A DNA stretch of 64,000 bases from Senegalimassilia anaerobia JC110. Its GTDB lineage: Bacteria > Actinomycetota > Coriobacteriia > Coriobacteriales > Eggerthellaceae. The notes below the pieces were generated by a model. It saw only the letters and a list, made by a program, of their open reading frames with translations. It searched no databases and was not told the origin of the DNA. The position numbers and the translations under genes were made by a program. This document shows positions 1 through 8,268 of this stretch, one piece after another. The first letter of the stretch is position 1; the number at the start of each line of letters is the position of its first letter. The stretch covers positions 608,359 to 672,358 of the forward strand of contig NZ_HE611014.1 in NCBI RefSeq assembly GCF_000236865.1. The letters are read 5' to 3'.

Positions 1-2
1 CG

Positions 3-638
3 CGCGAGCTTGCGTGGCTGGTGCCGCTGGCGCTTGTGGGCACGGCCTGCGGCTGGGCATACCACGCTTCGGGCGCGGCTGCCGGCGCGTTGGCGCGCCG
101 CATGGGCGACAGGCCCGTCGCCAAGGCGATGCTGGCCGGCTTGGCCTTGGCGCTTTGCGGCATGGCGCTTCCCTACGCCATGTTCGCCGGCGAAACGCAG
201 TCTACCCTGCTCATGGCGCGCTGGACCGCCATCCCGGCGGGCGCGTTGGTGGCGACGGGCTTCGTGAAGGCGGCGCTCACGCCCGCGTGCATCAAGCTTG
301 GCTGGCGCGGCGGCCATTTCTTCCCGGTGATCTTCTCGGGAATCGCGCTTGGCTACGGCTTTGCCCAGATCAGCGGCGCCGACGCGGTGTTCTGCGTTGC
401 CGCATGCACCTCGGCGCTTATGGGTGCGGTCATGCGCCAGCCGCTCATGGCGGCGCTTCTGCTGGTCATGTGCTTCCCGCTTAAGGGCGTGATCGTGATG
501 CTGGCGGCGGCCGCCATCGGCGCGGCCATCCCTCTGCCACAGGCGTTGAGCCCGCAAAAGACGGGGGATTTGCCCGACGGTGGCGAAAACGCGCCAAGCT
601 CGGCAACGCCGGACGGGGAAGGGGAGCGCCATGCGTAG
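3..638 (+). CDS. ClC-type chloride channel/transporter, C-terminal part (cut by window edge)
   Basis: The frame is open to the left edge, so only the last ~210 residues are seen. ClC proteins move chloride, or exchange Cl-/H+, across the membrane as homodimers. The segment GGHFFPVIFSGIALGYGF, about 100 residues into the visible part, matches the conserved ClC GxFxP selectivity loop, and the rest is a run of hydrophobic helices. The tail after the last helix is short and polar, with no CBS domains. The last codons overlap the start of the next gene (ATG at 631), so the two are probably translationally coupled. Family is fairly sure; whether it is a channel or an antiporter cannot be decided because the N-terminal half lies outside the window. 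Confidence 0.8.
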   Translation, partial: RELAWLVPLALVGTACGWAYHASGAAAGALARRMGDRPVAKAMLAGLALALCGMALPYAMFAGETQSTLLMARWTAIPAGALVATGFVKAALTPACIKLGWRGGHFFPVIFSGIALGYGFAQISGADAVFCVAACTSALMGAVMRQPLMAALLLVMCFPLKGVIVMLAAAAIGAAIPLPQALSPQKTGDLPDGGENAPSSATPDGEGERHA

Positions 639-1053
639 GCTGCGCATGCTCGTGGAGATCGAGCGTCAGGCGGGCTTCGGCCCCATCACCTGCCTGTTCG
701 TCGTCGTGTTCCTGCTGTGCTCGCTGGCGGTGTGGCTTGCCGACCCGGTGGCGAACACGTTCGGCGACGGCATGTGGTTCAGCTTCCAGGCAGTTTCCAC
801 CATCGGCTTCGGCGACGTGACGGCGGCGGGGCCGGTGGCGCGCATCGCCACGGTGCTGCTCAGCGTGGTGAGCATCTTCTACATCGCCCTTATCACCGGC
901 GTGGTGGTCAGCTATTGCAATGCCATGCTGCGGCAGCGCCAGGAGGGCACGCTCGCTCATTTCGCTGAGAACTTGGAGCGGCTCGACGAGATGACGCCCG
1001 ATGAGCTGGCCGTTTTCTGCGAACGCGTGAAGGAGTACCGCCGCGGGAAGTAG
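631..1053 (+). CDS. Two-helix potassium channel protein
   Basis: A 140-residue protein with two hydrophobic segments (about residues 16-36 and 70-95) around the pore loop VSTIGFGDVTAAG. TIGFGD is the K+ selectivity filter of the Ion_trans_2 family. The C-terminus is a charged, helical cytoplasmic tail with no RCK/TrkA-N domain, so a ligand-sensing domain is absent or supplied elsewhere. The ATG at 631 is preceded by GGGGAG and overlaps the end of the ClC gene, giving a two-gene anion/cation channel unit. I infer linked control of ion balance or membrane potential from the overlap; no direct evidence for the physiological role is visible. Confidence 0.85.
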   Translation: MRRLRMLVEIERQAGFGPITCLFVVVFLLCSLAVWLADPVANTFGDGMWFSFQAVSTIGFGDVTAAGPVARIATVLLSVVSIFYIALITGVVVSYCNAMLRQRQEGTLAHFAENLERLDEMTPDELAVFCERVKEYRRGK

Positions 1054-1294
1054 CGCTCGGTTACTGCGGCTGTGGACGGCCGTCGGTAAAGCGTTCGATA
1101 GATGATAATCGAATGGCGAAGCGAGGCGGGCGAGATGCGCCGGGCAACATCGGCTATCGTTGCCAAGTACGGATAAACTTCGGAACCGCTGGTGCGAAAG
1201 CGTTTAGCTTGCGGGGTCTGTGGCGTTCGGCGGGTAAGACCGCTATGTTGATCGGGCTCCGCTCCCTGCCCGCACCGCCGATACGCAATCGGAA

Positions 1295-1315
1295 AAACGC
1301 CGCTTGCCGGCGTTT
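1295..1315 (+). terminator. Hairpin just upstream of ung
   Basis: AAACGCCG (1295-1302) and CGGCGTTT (1308-1315) form a perfect 8-bp stem with a CTTGC loop, followed by CCCTCTATAAG and then the ung ribosome binding site (AAGAAGGAGG). It may terminate the K+ channel transcript or act as a 5' leader hairpin of ung. The 284 bp between the two genes hold nothing else that I recognise. Confidence 0.4.
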
Positions 1316-1337
1316 CCCTCTATAAGAAGGAGGCCCC

Positions 1338-2069
1338 ATGGGCTCGAACGAGAACGTGAACGCGTGGCTTGACGCCGCGCCCGACCAGGTGCGCGAAACC
1401 ACGCAGGAGCTGTTGTCGCAGGTGGAGGCTATGCGGGATGCGCAGACCATCTATCCGCCGCAGGACGATATCCTTAACGCGCTTGCGTTCACCGCGCCCG
1501 CAGACGTGCGGGTGGTCATCTTGGGCCAGGACCCGTATCACGGGCCGGGGCAGGCCATGGGGTTGTCGTTTTCCGTGCCCGCTGGCTGTAAGCTGCCCCC
1601 CAGCCTTCGCAACATGTACAAGGAGATGGCCGCCGACTTGGGATGCCCTATGCCCGAGAGCGGGGATTTGACGTCGTGGGCTGCGCAGGGCGTGTTGCTG
1701 CTCAACACCACGCTCACGGTGCGCGAGCACGCCGCGGCATCGCACGCCAAGTTGGGCTGGCGGGTGCTTACCGACCATGTGGTGCGCCGTTGCCTGGAGG
1801 TGCCGCAGCCCGTGGCGTTCCTGACCTGGGGCAAGCACGCCATCGATTTAGTGGACGGGGCTTGGAAGGCCGTGGAGGCGGGCCCTGCGACGGCATCGCT
1901 TGCTAACAAGCATGTGCTCAAGAGCACGCATCCTTCGCCGCTTTCGGCCAACCGTGCCACCGCCACGTTGCCCGCGTTCATGGGGTCGCGGCCGTATTCC
2001 CAGGTCAATCGCATTTTGCAGGAAGCGGGCGAACGGCCCATCGACTGGCAGAGCGTACTTGCGGGGTAG
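1338..2069 (+). CDS. ung: Uracil-DNA glycosylase, family 1
   Basis: A 243-residue enzyme that removes uracil from DNA as the first step of base excision repair. The water-activating motif GQDPYHGPGQAMGLSFSV lies near residue 64 and includes the catalytic Asp of GQDPYH. The second motif, seen here as HPSPLSANR, near residue 199 carries the catalytic His and the DNA-intercalating loop. Length matches family-1 enzymes (about 225-250 residues). The ATG at 1338 has a strong AGGAGG eight bases upstream. It stands alone between the channel genes and a kinase on the opposite strand. Identification is secure. Confidence 0.95.
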   Translation: MGSNENVNAWLDAAPDQVRETTQELLSQVEAMRDAQTIYPPQDDILNALAFTAPADVRVVILGQDPYHGPGQAMGLSFSVPAGCKLPPSLRNMYKEMAADLGCPMPESGDLTSWAAQGVLLLNTTLTVREHAAASHAKLGWRVLTDHVVRRCLEVPQPVAFLTWGKHAIDLVDGAWKAVEAGPATASLANKHVLKSTHPSPLSANRATATLPAFMGSRPYSQVNRILQEAGERPIDWQSVLAG

Positions 2070-2124
2070 GGCACCCTTCGCGGTCCGTGCGCCTTTTCAG
2101 GCGGTATCGCGCATCAAAACGAGT

Positions 2125-2152
2125 CGCGCCCGGAACCGTTGTTCCGGGCGCG
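2125..2152. terminator. Strong bidirectional terminator between ung and the sensor kinase
   Basis: CGCGCCCGGAAC (2125-2136) and GTTCCGGGCGCG (2141-2152) form a perfect 12-bp stem with a CGTT loop. It lies between the convergent ends of ung and the kinase gene. It is part of a longer element whose flanks recur at about 5560-5610. Confidence 0.75.
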
Positions 2153-2280
2153 GCGAATCGGAGTGCGGGTCAGGATGATGCGATGCGGCCCCGACTGCAG
2201 GATACGGCCCCGTTTCTGTTGCCGCAAAACCTGCTGGCGACATTCTTGCTACCGGATTGGAGCTTGCGTGTTCCAGCGCC

Positions 2281-5200
2281 CTATCTGCAGAAACGTCCGG
2301 CTGCGGACAGCAGCGCCTGCATATCAAGCGGTTTCGCCAGGTGTGCGTTCATCCCGGCGGCCTTCGATTTCTTGCGATCCTCGTCGAAGGCGTTGGCCGT
2401 CATGGCGATGATGGGCACGGTGGACGCGTCGGGGTGGTCGAGCGCGCGTATGGCGCGGGTGGCCTCGTAGCCGTCCATGACGGGCATCATCAAGTCCATC
2501 AAGATCAGCGAGATCGTGCCCGGCTTCGAGCTTGCGAACATCCGGACTGCTTCCTTGCCGTTCCATGCTTTGACCACGGCGGCGCCGGCGTGGTCCAGGT
2601 AGAACTCGGCGATCTCCATGTTCAGGTCGTTATCCTCGACCAGCAGCACGCGCTTGCCGGAAAGGGAGCCCTCGGCTTGCGGAGCGGCCTGAGCGCATTC
2701 AGGCTTCGTCGCTACGTTGCCGTTTATCTTGAACGGCAACGTGAAGGTTATCTCCGTTCCGACATCGGGCGTGCTTTGCACGCTGATGGTGCCGCCCATG
2801 GCGTCGATGAGCGTTTTCACGATGGACATGCCCAAGCCGGTGCCCTGGTAGCGGGTGCGTGCGCCGTTTTGCTCTTGCGTGAACGGCTTGAAAAGGTGCT
2901 CGGACACGAACTCCTCGCTCATGCCGATGCCGGTGTCGGCGATCTTGAACTCGAACAGCGCCGTATAGCCGTTGCATGAAAGCTCGGTGATATACGTGTC
3001 CACCTTCCCGCCGGGCTTGTTGTACTTGATGGCGTTGCTGAACAGGTTGAGCATGATCTGGCGCAACCGCAGGTCGCTGCCGATGAGCTGACTGTGCTTC
3101 ACGTTTTTGCAGAATCGTTCGTGGGAGATGCCGCTTTCCAGTATCTGGGCGGCAACGAGCGATTCCACGTCATCGGCCAATTCCAGAAGGTTGAACTCGT
3201 CCTGCTCGAGCACCGCCTGCCCGGAGCCGAGCTTGCTCATATCGAGCACGTCGTTGACCAGGTCGAGCAGGTGGTTCGCCGATATCTGGATCTTGTCCAG
3301 GCATTGACGGGTTTTCGCGGGGTCTTGCTCGCTTGCTCCGATGATGTCGAGCATGCCTAATATGCCGTTGATGGGCGTGCGGAAGTCGTGGCTCATGCGG
3401 TTCATGAACTCGGTTTTCGCCTTGCTCTCGGAGTCGGCGGTTTGCAGCGCCTGCTCAAGACGGTGTTTTTCCGCTTGTTCCCGCTCATGGAACGCCGAGG
3501 TGTTCTTGATCAGCACGATGCCGCGCACGACGGGAAGCTCATCTTGGATGTCGCTGCGGTATTGCGAATCTTGCGACATGAGCACGACCTTTTGCGACCA
3601 TTGCGGCTTGCCGTCCGATCTTGTTTCGCAGAATTCGATGGTCACCTCGTTCGCGCCGCCTTTGAAACGCGCAAGCAGCTTCTCCGAGGAATCTGCGAGC
3701 CGATAGCTTTCCAGCGTGCTCTCGGTGACGGATCCGACATGTTCGCGGCAAAAGGCCGTATAGGAGCAAGGTAGTTGCATGTCCGGATCGGCGAAGCCCC
3801 CGTCGGCCGCGAAGAACACCTGCTCAAGCCGATCGTTGGTCAGGTCGACCGAATATGCCGCCTGCGCCGAATCGAGCAGCGCGTCCACGTAGCCGCCGTC
3901 GTTCTCGAGGATGGATTGCCTGAGCTGGTCGTAGTAGCGGGAGAGCTGCTGCTTCTCGCTTGCCGATCCGTCGGAGAACGGCTCGAGGGCGACCACGAAG
4001 TGATGGAGCGCCCCTTCCTCGCTATCGTCTAGGTGCAGCACGGTGATGCGGCCGCGCCATGCCGGGCTTTGCAAGATCAGCTCGATAGGTTCGCTTTGCG
4101 GGGTAAGGCGTTCGCGAAGCGTTTCCAGCTGCAGTGCGCGGCGCACCTCGGGCCGTTGCTCCTCGCAAGTCAGCGAGCATGCGATGTGCTCGACGGCGCC
4201 CGAGTAGTTGCCGCTGTCGGCGAGGAACATGCTTGAGGATGCGCGCAGGATACGATACTGATCGAGCTTCGCGTCGCAGTATATGCAGTTGGAGAAATGG
4301 AAGCCAAGACGGGAAACGCGCTTCAAGATGCGCTCGTTTTGCCGTTGGCGCGCCGCCGCCTCGGCGATCTTCGCGTTGTTCTTGTCTATGTACATGTTCT
4401 TGTCCGCTTGGCGGAACAGCTCGCGCATGGTGGGGGATTCGAATTCGCTGGACAGGGCGTAGCCGGCGGCATAGCTGATGGGCATATCGGGATGGGCCTG
4501 GGAATACTCATCTGCGTTGCGCCTTATCCGGTCGAGCAGCGCCGCGGCCTGTGCGGCATCGGCGCCACGCAACACCGCCAGGAACTCGTCGCCGCCATAG
4601 CGGCCGGTGAAGCATAGGGGGCTTTGCACTTTCGCCAGCTGCAGCGCGAAAGAGCGGATGTATTCGTCGCCCTTTTCGTGCCCAAGGTTGTTGTTGATGG
4701 TGCGAAGGTTGTTCAGGTCGAACACGAACACGGCCAAGGGGCTTTCGGGGCCGATGGGCCCGGGCTGCGACAAGATCTCCTCGCACTTGTTCTTGTTGAG
4801 AAGCCCCGTCGCTTCGTCAAGGTACACCTTGCGCTGCAGCTGCCTGTTCAGGGCTGCGGTGTGCAGCGCACGGACAAGCTCAATGGCGAACAACGCCAGC
4901 AGGCCCACGATATCGGCTATGACGATGCTTTCCAGGCGGTCGAGCGCGGTGGCCTTCTCTTGCGAGTATTCCTCCGCCAGCCCGGTGGTCTGGTTGCAGA
5001 GTTCGAAGAAGTCCTCGCTTTTCGCGATGATGTCGGTGTCTTGGTAGCCGGTTTCGCGCACAAGCTCGATCTCGGTGCGAAGGCCGGCGAAGCGGTTGGC
5101 CAGTTCGGTCATCTTCGCCTGATAGGCTTCATCGTCAAGACGCACCAAATCTAGGTCATCGCTTCCATAGCGCAGTCCATCGATGTAGGAATTCACGGAC

Positions 5201-5418
5201 TCGATCATTTTGTCCTGCGCAAGCCCCGCATCTTCCATCTTCACGATGCGCTGCGTGGTGCCGCGCACCAAGCCGGCGTAGTTCACCACGCGCGCGGTGC
5301 CTTGTATGTCTGCGACGAGCGACATGATGTCGAGGAACAGGAAGATGAGCAAGATGGTGAGCGCCGTCATGAGGACGCGCGAGATTCGGCTGCCTTTGCT
5401 GGTGGTGCGCGTGTTCAT
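2281..5418 (-). CDS. Hybrid sensor histidine kinase with GGDEF domain and receiver domain
   Basis: 1045 residues from the ATG at 5418, which follows AAAGG; an in-frame ATG 18 codons upstream lacks a ribosome binding site. In order: a membrane helix (about 12-38), an extracytoplasmic helical sensor region, a second membrane helix (about 162-185), a GGDEF domain with intact YGGDEF (275-279), a region resembling a PAS-type sensor (about 380-640), a HisKA domain with phospho-acceptor His677 in MSHDFRTPINGILG, a HATPase domain with N, G1 and G2 boxes, and a receiver domain with Asp975 in LMDLMMPVMDG. It probably senses an external signal and autophosphorylates; its own receiver is the likely relay. 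No separate response regulator or output domain is adjacent. Kinase function is certain from motifs; diguanylate cyclase activity is only inferred. Confidence 0.92.
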   Translation of the reverse strand: MNTRTTSKGSRISRVLMTALTILLIFLFLDIMSLVADIQGTARVVNYAGLVRGTTQRIVKMEDAGLAQDKMIESVNSYIDGLRYGSDDLDLVRLDDEAYQAKMTELANRFAGLRTEIELVRETGYQDTDIIAKSEDFFELCNQTTGLAEEYSQEKATALDRLESIVIADIVGLLALFAIELVRALHTAALNRQLQRKVYLDEATGLLNKNKCEEILSQPGPIGPESPLAVFVFDLNNLRTINNNLGHEKGDEYIRSFALQLAKVQSPLCFTGRYGGDEFLAVLRGADAAQAAALLDRIRRNADEYSQAHPDMPISYAAGYALSSEFESPTMRELFRQADKNMYIDKNNAKIAEAAARQRQNERILKRVSRLGFHFSNCIYCDAKLDQYRILRASSSMFLADSGNYSGAVEHIACSLTCEEQRPEVRRALQLETLRERLTPQSEPIELILQSPAWRGRITVLHLDDSEEGALHHFVVALEPFSDGSASEKQQLSRYYDQLRQSILENDGGYVDALLDSAQAAYSVDLTNDRLEQVFFAADGGFADPDMQLPCSYTAFCREHVGSVTESTLESYRLADSSEKLLARFKGGANEVTIEFCETRSDGKPQWSQKVVLMSQDSQYRSDIQDELPVVRGIVLIKNTSAFHEREQAEKHRLEQALQTADSESKAKTEFMNRMSHDFRTPINGILGMLDIIGASEQDPAKTRQCLDKIQISANHLLDLVNDVLDMSKLGSGQAVLEQDEFNLLELADDVESLVAAQILESGISHERFCKNVKHSQLIGSDLRLRQIMLNLFSNAIKYNKPGGKVDTYITELSCNGYTALFEFKIADTGIGMSEEFVSEHLFKPFTQEQNGARTRYQGTGLGMSIVKTLIDAMGGTISVQSTPDVGTEITFTLPFKINGNVATKPECAQAAPQAEGSLSGKRVLLVEDNDLNMEIAEFYLDHAGAAVVKAWNGKEAVRMFASSKPGTISLILMDLMMPVMDGYEATRAIRALDHPDASTVPIIAMTANAFDEDRKKSKAAGMNAHLAKPLDMQALLSAAGRFCR

Positions 5419-5559
5419 CCTAAGCCTTTGCGATACGGGGAAGCTGATACGAGTCAACGGCGATTCTATCATGGGGTCGCTTCGGGCGACCGTTGCGTAG
5501 GTTTAGAAAGTCAGAGCGGTGCCGTTTTCGAAACAAGCATTGTGCCAAGCGTTATCCCG

Positions 5560-5612
5560 CGTCAAAACAAGTTGGGTCCGGAACCATCGTTCCCGGGCCC
5601 AACGTATCGGGT
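5560..5612. terminator. Terminator element related to the one at 2125
   Basis: GTTGGGTCCGGAACC... and ...GTTCCCGGGCCCAAC form an imperfect long stem (about 5569-5601) downstream of the methyltransferase gene on the minus strand. The shared flanks (CGCGTCAAAACAAGT before the stem, ATCGG after it) match the element at 2110-2158, so it looks like a dispersed repeat used as a terminator. Confidence 0.65.
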
Positions 5613-5633
5613 TCGGTTACGTGCGTTGGCCGC

Positions 5634-6752
5634 TTATTCGCCCCAGACGCGCTCGACGACCCGTCGCACCAGCGCGATCTTGGCCCACTGGTCATCCTCG
5701 GTGAGCACGTTGCCCTCCTCGGTGGAGGAGAAGCCGCACTGCGTGGACAGGCGCAGCTGCTCGAGCGGAACGTATTGCGCTGCCTCATGGATGCGCGCGA
5801 TTACGTCGTCCTCGTTTTCCAGCTCGGGGAACTTGGACGTGACCAGGCCCAATACCACCTTCTGGTCGCGGATATGCGCCAGCGGGGCGAAATCGCCGGA
5901 GCGGTCGGAATCGTACTCCAGGAAGAAACCGTCGTAGTTCGCCCCGCCGAAGAGCACCTCGGCCACCGGCTCGTAGCCGCCGGAGGAGAACCACGTGGAG
6001 CGGAAGTTGCCGCGGCAGATGTGCGTGGTGATGGTCATGTCATCGGGCTTGGCCTCAAGGATGCGGTTGATCGCGTCCACGTAGCTCTTCGCCACCTGGT
6101 CGACGTCGATTCCCTCGGCGGCATACGCCTCGCGCTTGGCCGGGTCGCAGAACTCGCCCCAGCTGGTGTCATCGAACTGCAAGTAGCGGCAGCCCAGGTC
6201 GTAGAAGGCGCGCACGGCATCGCGGTACACCTCCACGATGTCGTCGAAGAGCACCGACTCATCGGCATAGCGCTCGATGGGGCGGTACGTGGCCTTGCCG
6301 CGCACGCAGGGGATGAGGTGCAGCATGGAGGGTGCGGGGATGGTCAGCTTCACCGGATAGTCGCCGGCGATGTCGCGCAGCTTGGCGAAATGGGCCAGGA
6401 ACGGGTGGTCGCCGAAGGCGATCTTGTCGCGGAACACCAGCTGGGCGCCCTTGGGCTTGGGGCCCTTGAACTCCACCGACCACGTTTCGGCGTCGACGTG
6501 CTCGACGTTTTGCAGGCCTTCCAGGAAGTCGAGGTGCCACATGGCGCGGCGGAACTCGCCGTCGGTGACGGCCTTCAGGCCCGCCTGCTTCTCCTTTTCC
6601 ACCAGGTCTGCGATGGCGGCGTCCTCGGCGGCGGTCAGTTGCTCGCGGGTGATGGTTCCGGCGGCGAAATCGGCGCGCGCCTGCTTGAGGGCCTCGGGGC
6701 GCAGGAAGCTGCCGACGATGTCATATGCGTAGGGAGGGTTGGTGATGGCCAT
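5634..6752 (-). CDS. Cobalamin-independent methionine synthase family protein (YxjG/YxjH type)
   Basis: 372 residues, the size of the single-domain MetE-C-like proteins (YxjG/YxjH) rather than full MetE (about 750). Family members transfer a methyl group to a thiol such as homocysteine through a Zn site; the methyl donor of the short forms is not settled. The N-terminus has the typical VGSFLRPEALKQAR, and the zinc ligands are represented by THICRGN and, near the C-terminus, STQCGFSS. The start at 6752 is chosen because AAAGGA lies 9 bases upstream; the ATG at 6761 directly abuts AAAGG and has no room for a Shine-Dalgarno spacer. The adjacent LysR gene upstream on the same strand is the likely regulator. 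Confidence 0.85.
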   Translation of the reverse strand: MAITNPPYAYDIVGSFLRPEALKQARADFAAGTITREQLTAAEDAAIADLVEKEKQAGLKAVTDGEFRRAMWHLDFLEGLQNVEHVDAETWSVEFKGPKPKGAQLVFRDKIAFGDHPFLAHFAKLRDIAGDYPVKLTIPAPSMLHLIPCVRGKATYRPIERYADESVLFDDIVEVYRDAVRAFYDLGCRYLQFDDTSWGEFCDPAKREAYAAEGIDVDQVAKSYVDAINRILEAKPDDMTITTHICRGNFRSTWFSSGGYEPVAEVLFGGANYDGFFLEYDSDRSGDFAPLAHIRDQKVVLGLVTSKFPELENEDDVIARIHEAAQYVPLEQLRLSTQCGFSSTEEGNVLTEDDQWAKIALVRRVVERVWGE

Positions 6753-6808
6753 GGGTGGCATCCTTTCATCGCTTGTGTTGCGAAGGAAAGGATGCCACAG
6801 GCCCGCGT

Positions 6809-6822
6809 GATAGAAAACTATC
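6809..6822. promoter_or_regulatory. Candidate LysR box upstream of the methionine synthase-like gene
   Basis: GATAGAAAACTATC is a perfect 5-bp-arm inverted repeat with a 4-bp centre, fitting the general LysR-type ATAG-N4-CTAT arrangement. It lies 57 bp upstream of the methyltransferase start and downstream of the LysR gene. The binding partner is inferred from proximity only. Confidence 0.4.
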
Positions 6823-6991
6823 GGTTTGGTAGGGTTATGTATAGCTAAAAGGAATGGAAGCGGGCTGCGGCTTGGCGCGCGTCGTCGGGCGCCGGCAGGC
6901 AGCGCCGTGCGCCCCGCCTTGCGGTTTGCGCTGCCGCTTGGCCTGCCGCGCAGTGGGGTTGGCGGTATGGGGGGCGCCCTGCGCCTTGCCC

Positions 6992-7915
6992 TTATTCGCC
7001 GGCTTCGCGCTGGTATTCGTTGACATACTCCTGCAGCAGCTGCAGGTAGCGCTCGGCGACCGAGGACAGCGGCCGGTCGGCACGTTTGACGTACCCCAGC
7101 TCCATATGCTCGGGGCTTTCGAGCGGGATGGACGTGATCTGGCTGCCATTGAGGTCCTCGGAAAGGATGCCGCTCGAGATGGTGTAGCCGTCAAGGCCGA
7201 TGATCAGGTTGAACAGCGTCGCGCGATCGGTCACCACGATGCTCTTGTCCACGGCCTCGGCGATATGCAGCTCCTCGGCATAGTACAGCGAGTTGCGGAT
7301 GCCCTGGTCATAGCTCAGGCGCGGGTAGGGTGCCAGGTCGGCAAGGGTGACGCGCTCAAGGTGCGCCAGCGGGCTGTTGCGGCTGACGAATACGTGCGGC
7401 TTCGCACGGAACAGCGGCACGAAGTGCAGGTCGGCCGACTTCACCACGTTCGAGATGACGCTTTCGTTGAAGTCGCAGCGATACAGCACGCCCAGCTCGC
7501 TGCGCTGCACCCGCACGTCGTCGATGATGCCGGCAGTGGACGTCTCGCGCAGCGAGAATTCGTAGCGGTTGCGGTCGTATTCGCGTACGAGCGAGACGAA
7601 CGCGTTCACCACGAAGGCGTAATGTTGGGTGGAGATGCCGAACACGCGGCGGATGCGGTCGGCGCCCTTGTATTCGCCTTCCAGAAGGTCGGCCTGCTCG
7701 ATGACTTGGCGTGCGCGCGAGAGGAAGCGCATGCCCTCTTCGGTGGGGACGACGCCGGTGCGCGAGCGCGTGAAGATGGTGATGTCCATTTCGCGTTCAA
7801 GTTCCGATACCGCTTTGGAAAGGCTGGGCTGCGCGACGAAGAGCTTCTCTGCCGCCGCGGTGAGCGACCCGGATTCGGCTACCTGGATGACGTATCTAAG
7901 CTGTTGAAGTTTCAT
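6992..7915 (-). CDS. LysR-family transcriptional regulator
   Basis: 307 residues from the ATG at 7915. The first 60 residues are the winged helix-turn-helix: MKLQQLRYVIQVAESGSLTA followed by LFVAQPSLSKAVSELEREM. The rest is the effector-binding domain of LysR regulators. The protein matches the usual length of about 300. It is transcribed towards the methionine synthase-like gene 240 bp downstream and is divergent from ddh, so it could control either; a candidate box sits at 6809-6822 and a different palindrome at 8193-8210. The effector cannot be told from sequence. Confidence 0.9.
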   Translation of the reverse strand: MKLQQLRYVIQVAESGSLTAAAEKLFVAQPSLSKAVSELEREMDITIFTRSRTGVVPTEEGMRFLSRARQVIEQADLLEGEYKGADRIRRVFGISTQHYAFVVNAFVSLVREYDRNRYEFSLRETSTAGIIDDVRVQRSELGVLYRCDFNESVISNVVKSADLHFVPLFRAKPHVFVSRNSPLAHLERVTLADLAPYPRLSYDQGIRNSLYYAEELHIAEAVDKSIVVTDRATLFNLIIGLDGYTISSGILSEDLNGSQITSIPLESPEHMELGYVKRADRPLSSVAERYLQLLQEYVNEYQREAGE

Positions 7916-8192
7916 GGGCCGTATTCTAGCAGGAAGGGAAGGAGACCGGTAGGATATAGCCGGGTCGATCCGCGCCGCGGCGGTGTTGCGCAAGGATCGG
8001 CCGCGGCGTTGCGGACGGGGCGTCGCCGTTGTGTCGCGCGCAGGCTTGCCGTCGTGCCATGCGCGGGCGTTCGCCGCTAGTTTGTCGCGACGCCGCGAGC
8101 GAGTGTTCGCCGCCGCGCTGCAATCGGGGTTTTGCGGGCGTTTCCCTATACGGTTGGTATGCGGAAATTGCGCGGCGCTTGCGGGTTTGGCG

Positions 8193-8210
8193 CATGATAC
8201 GCGTATCATG
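8193..8210. promoter_or_regulatory. 18-bp perfect palindrome in the lysR-ddh intergenic region
   Basis: CATGATACGCGTATCATG is a perfect palindrome 59 bp upstream of the ddh start. A possible -10 hexamer TATCAT (8204-8209), with TTGCGG (8179-8184) 19 bp further up, overlaps it, so a bound protein would block the ddh promoter. The remaining 350 bp of this intergenic stretch show no gene. Confidence 0.5.
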
Positions 8211-8268
8211 GAAGCGTTTTTCAGGCACTATCGCGGCCCTGCGCCGCCGCATCGGGAAAGGAAGCGAA

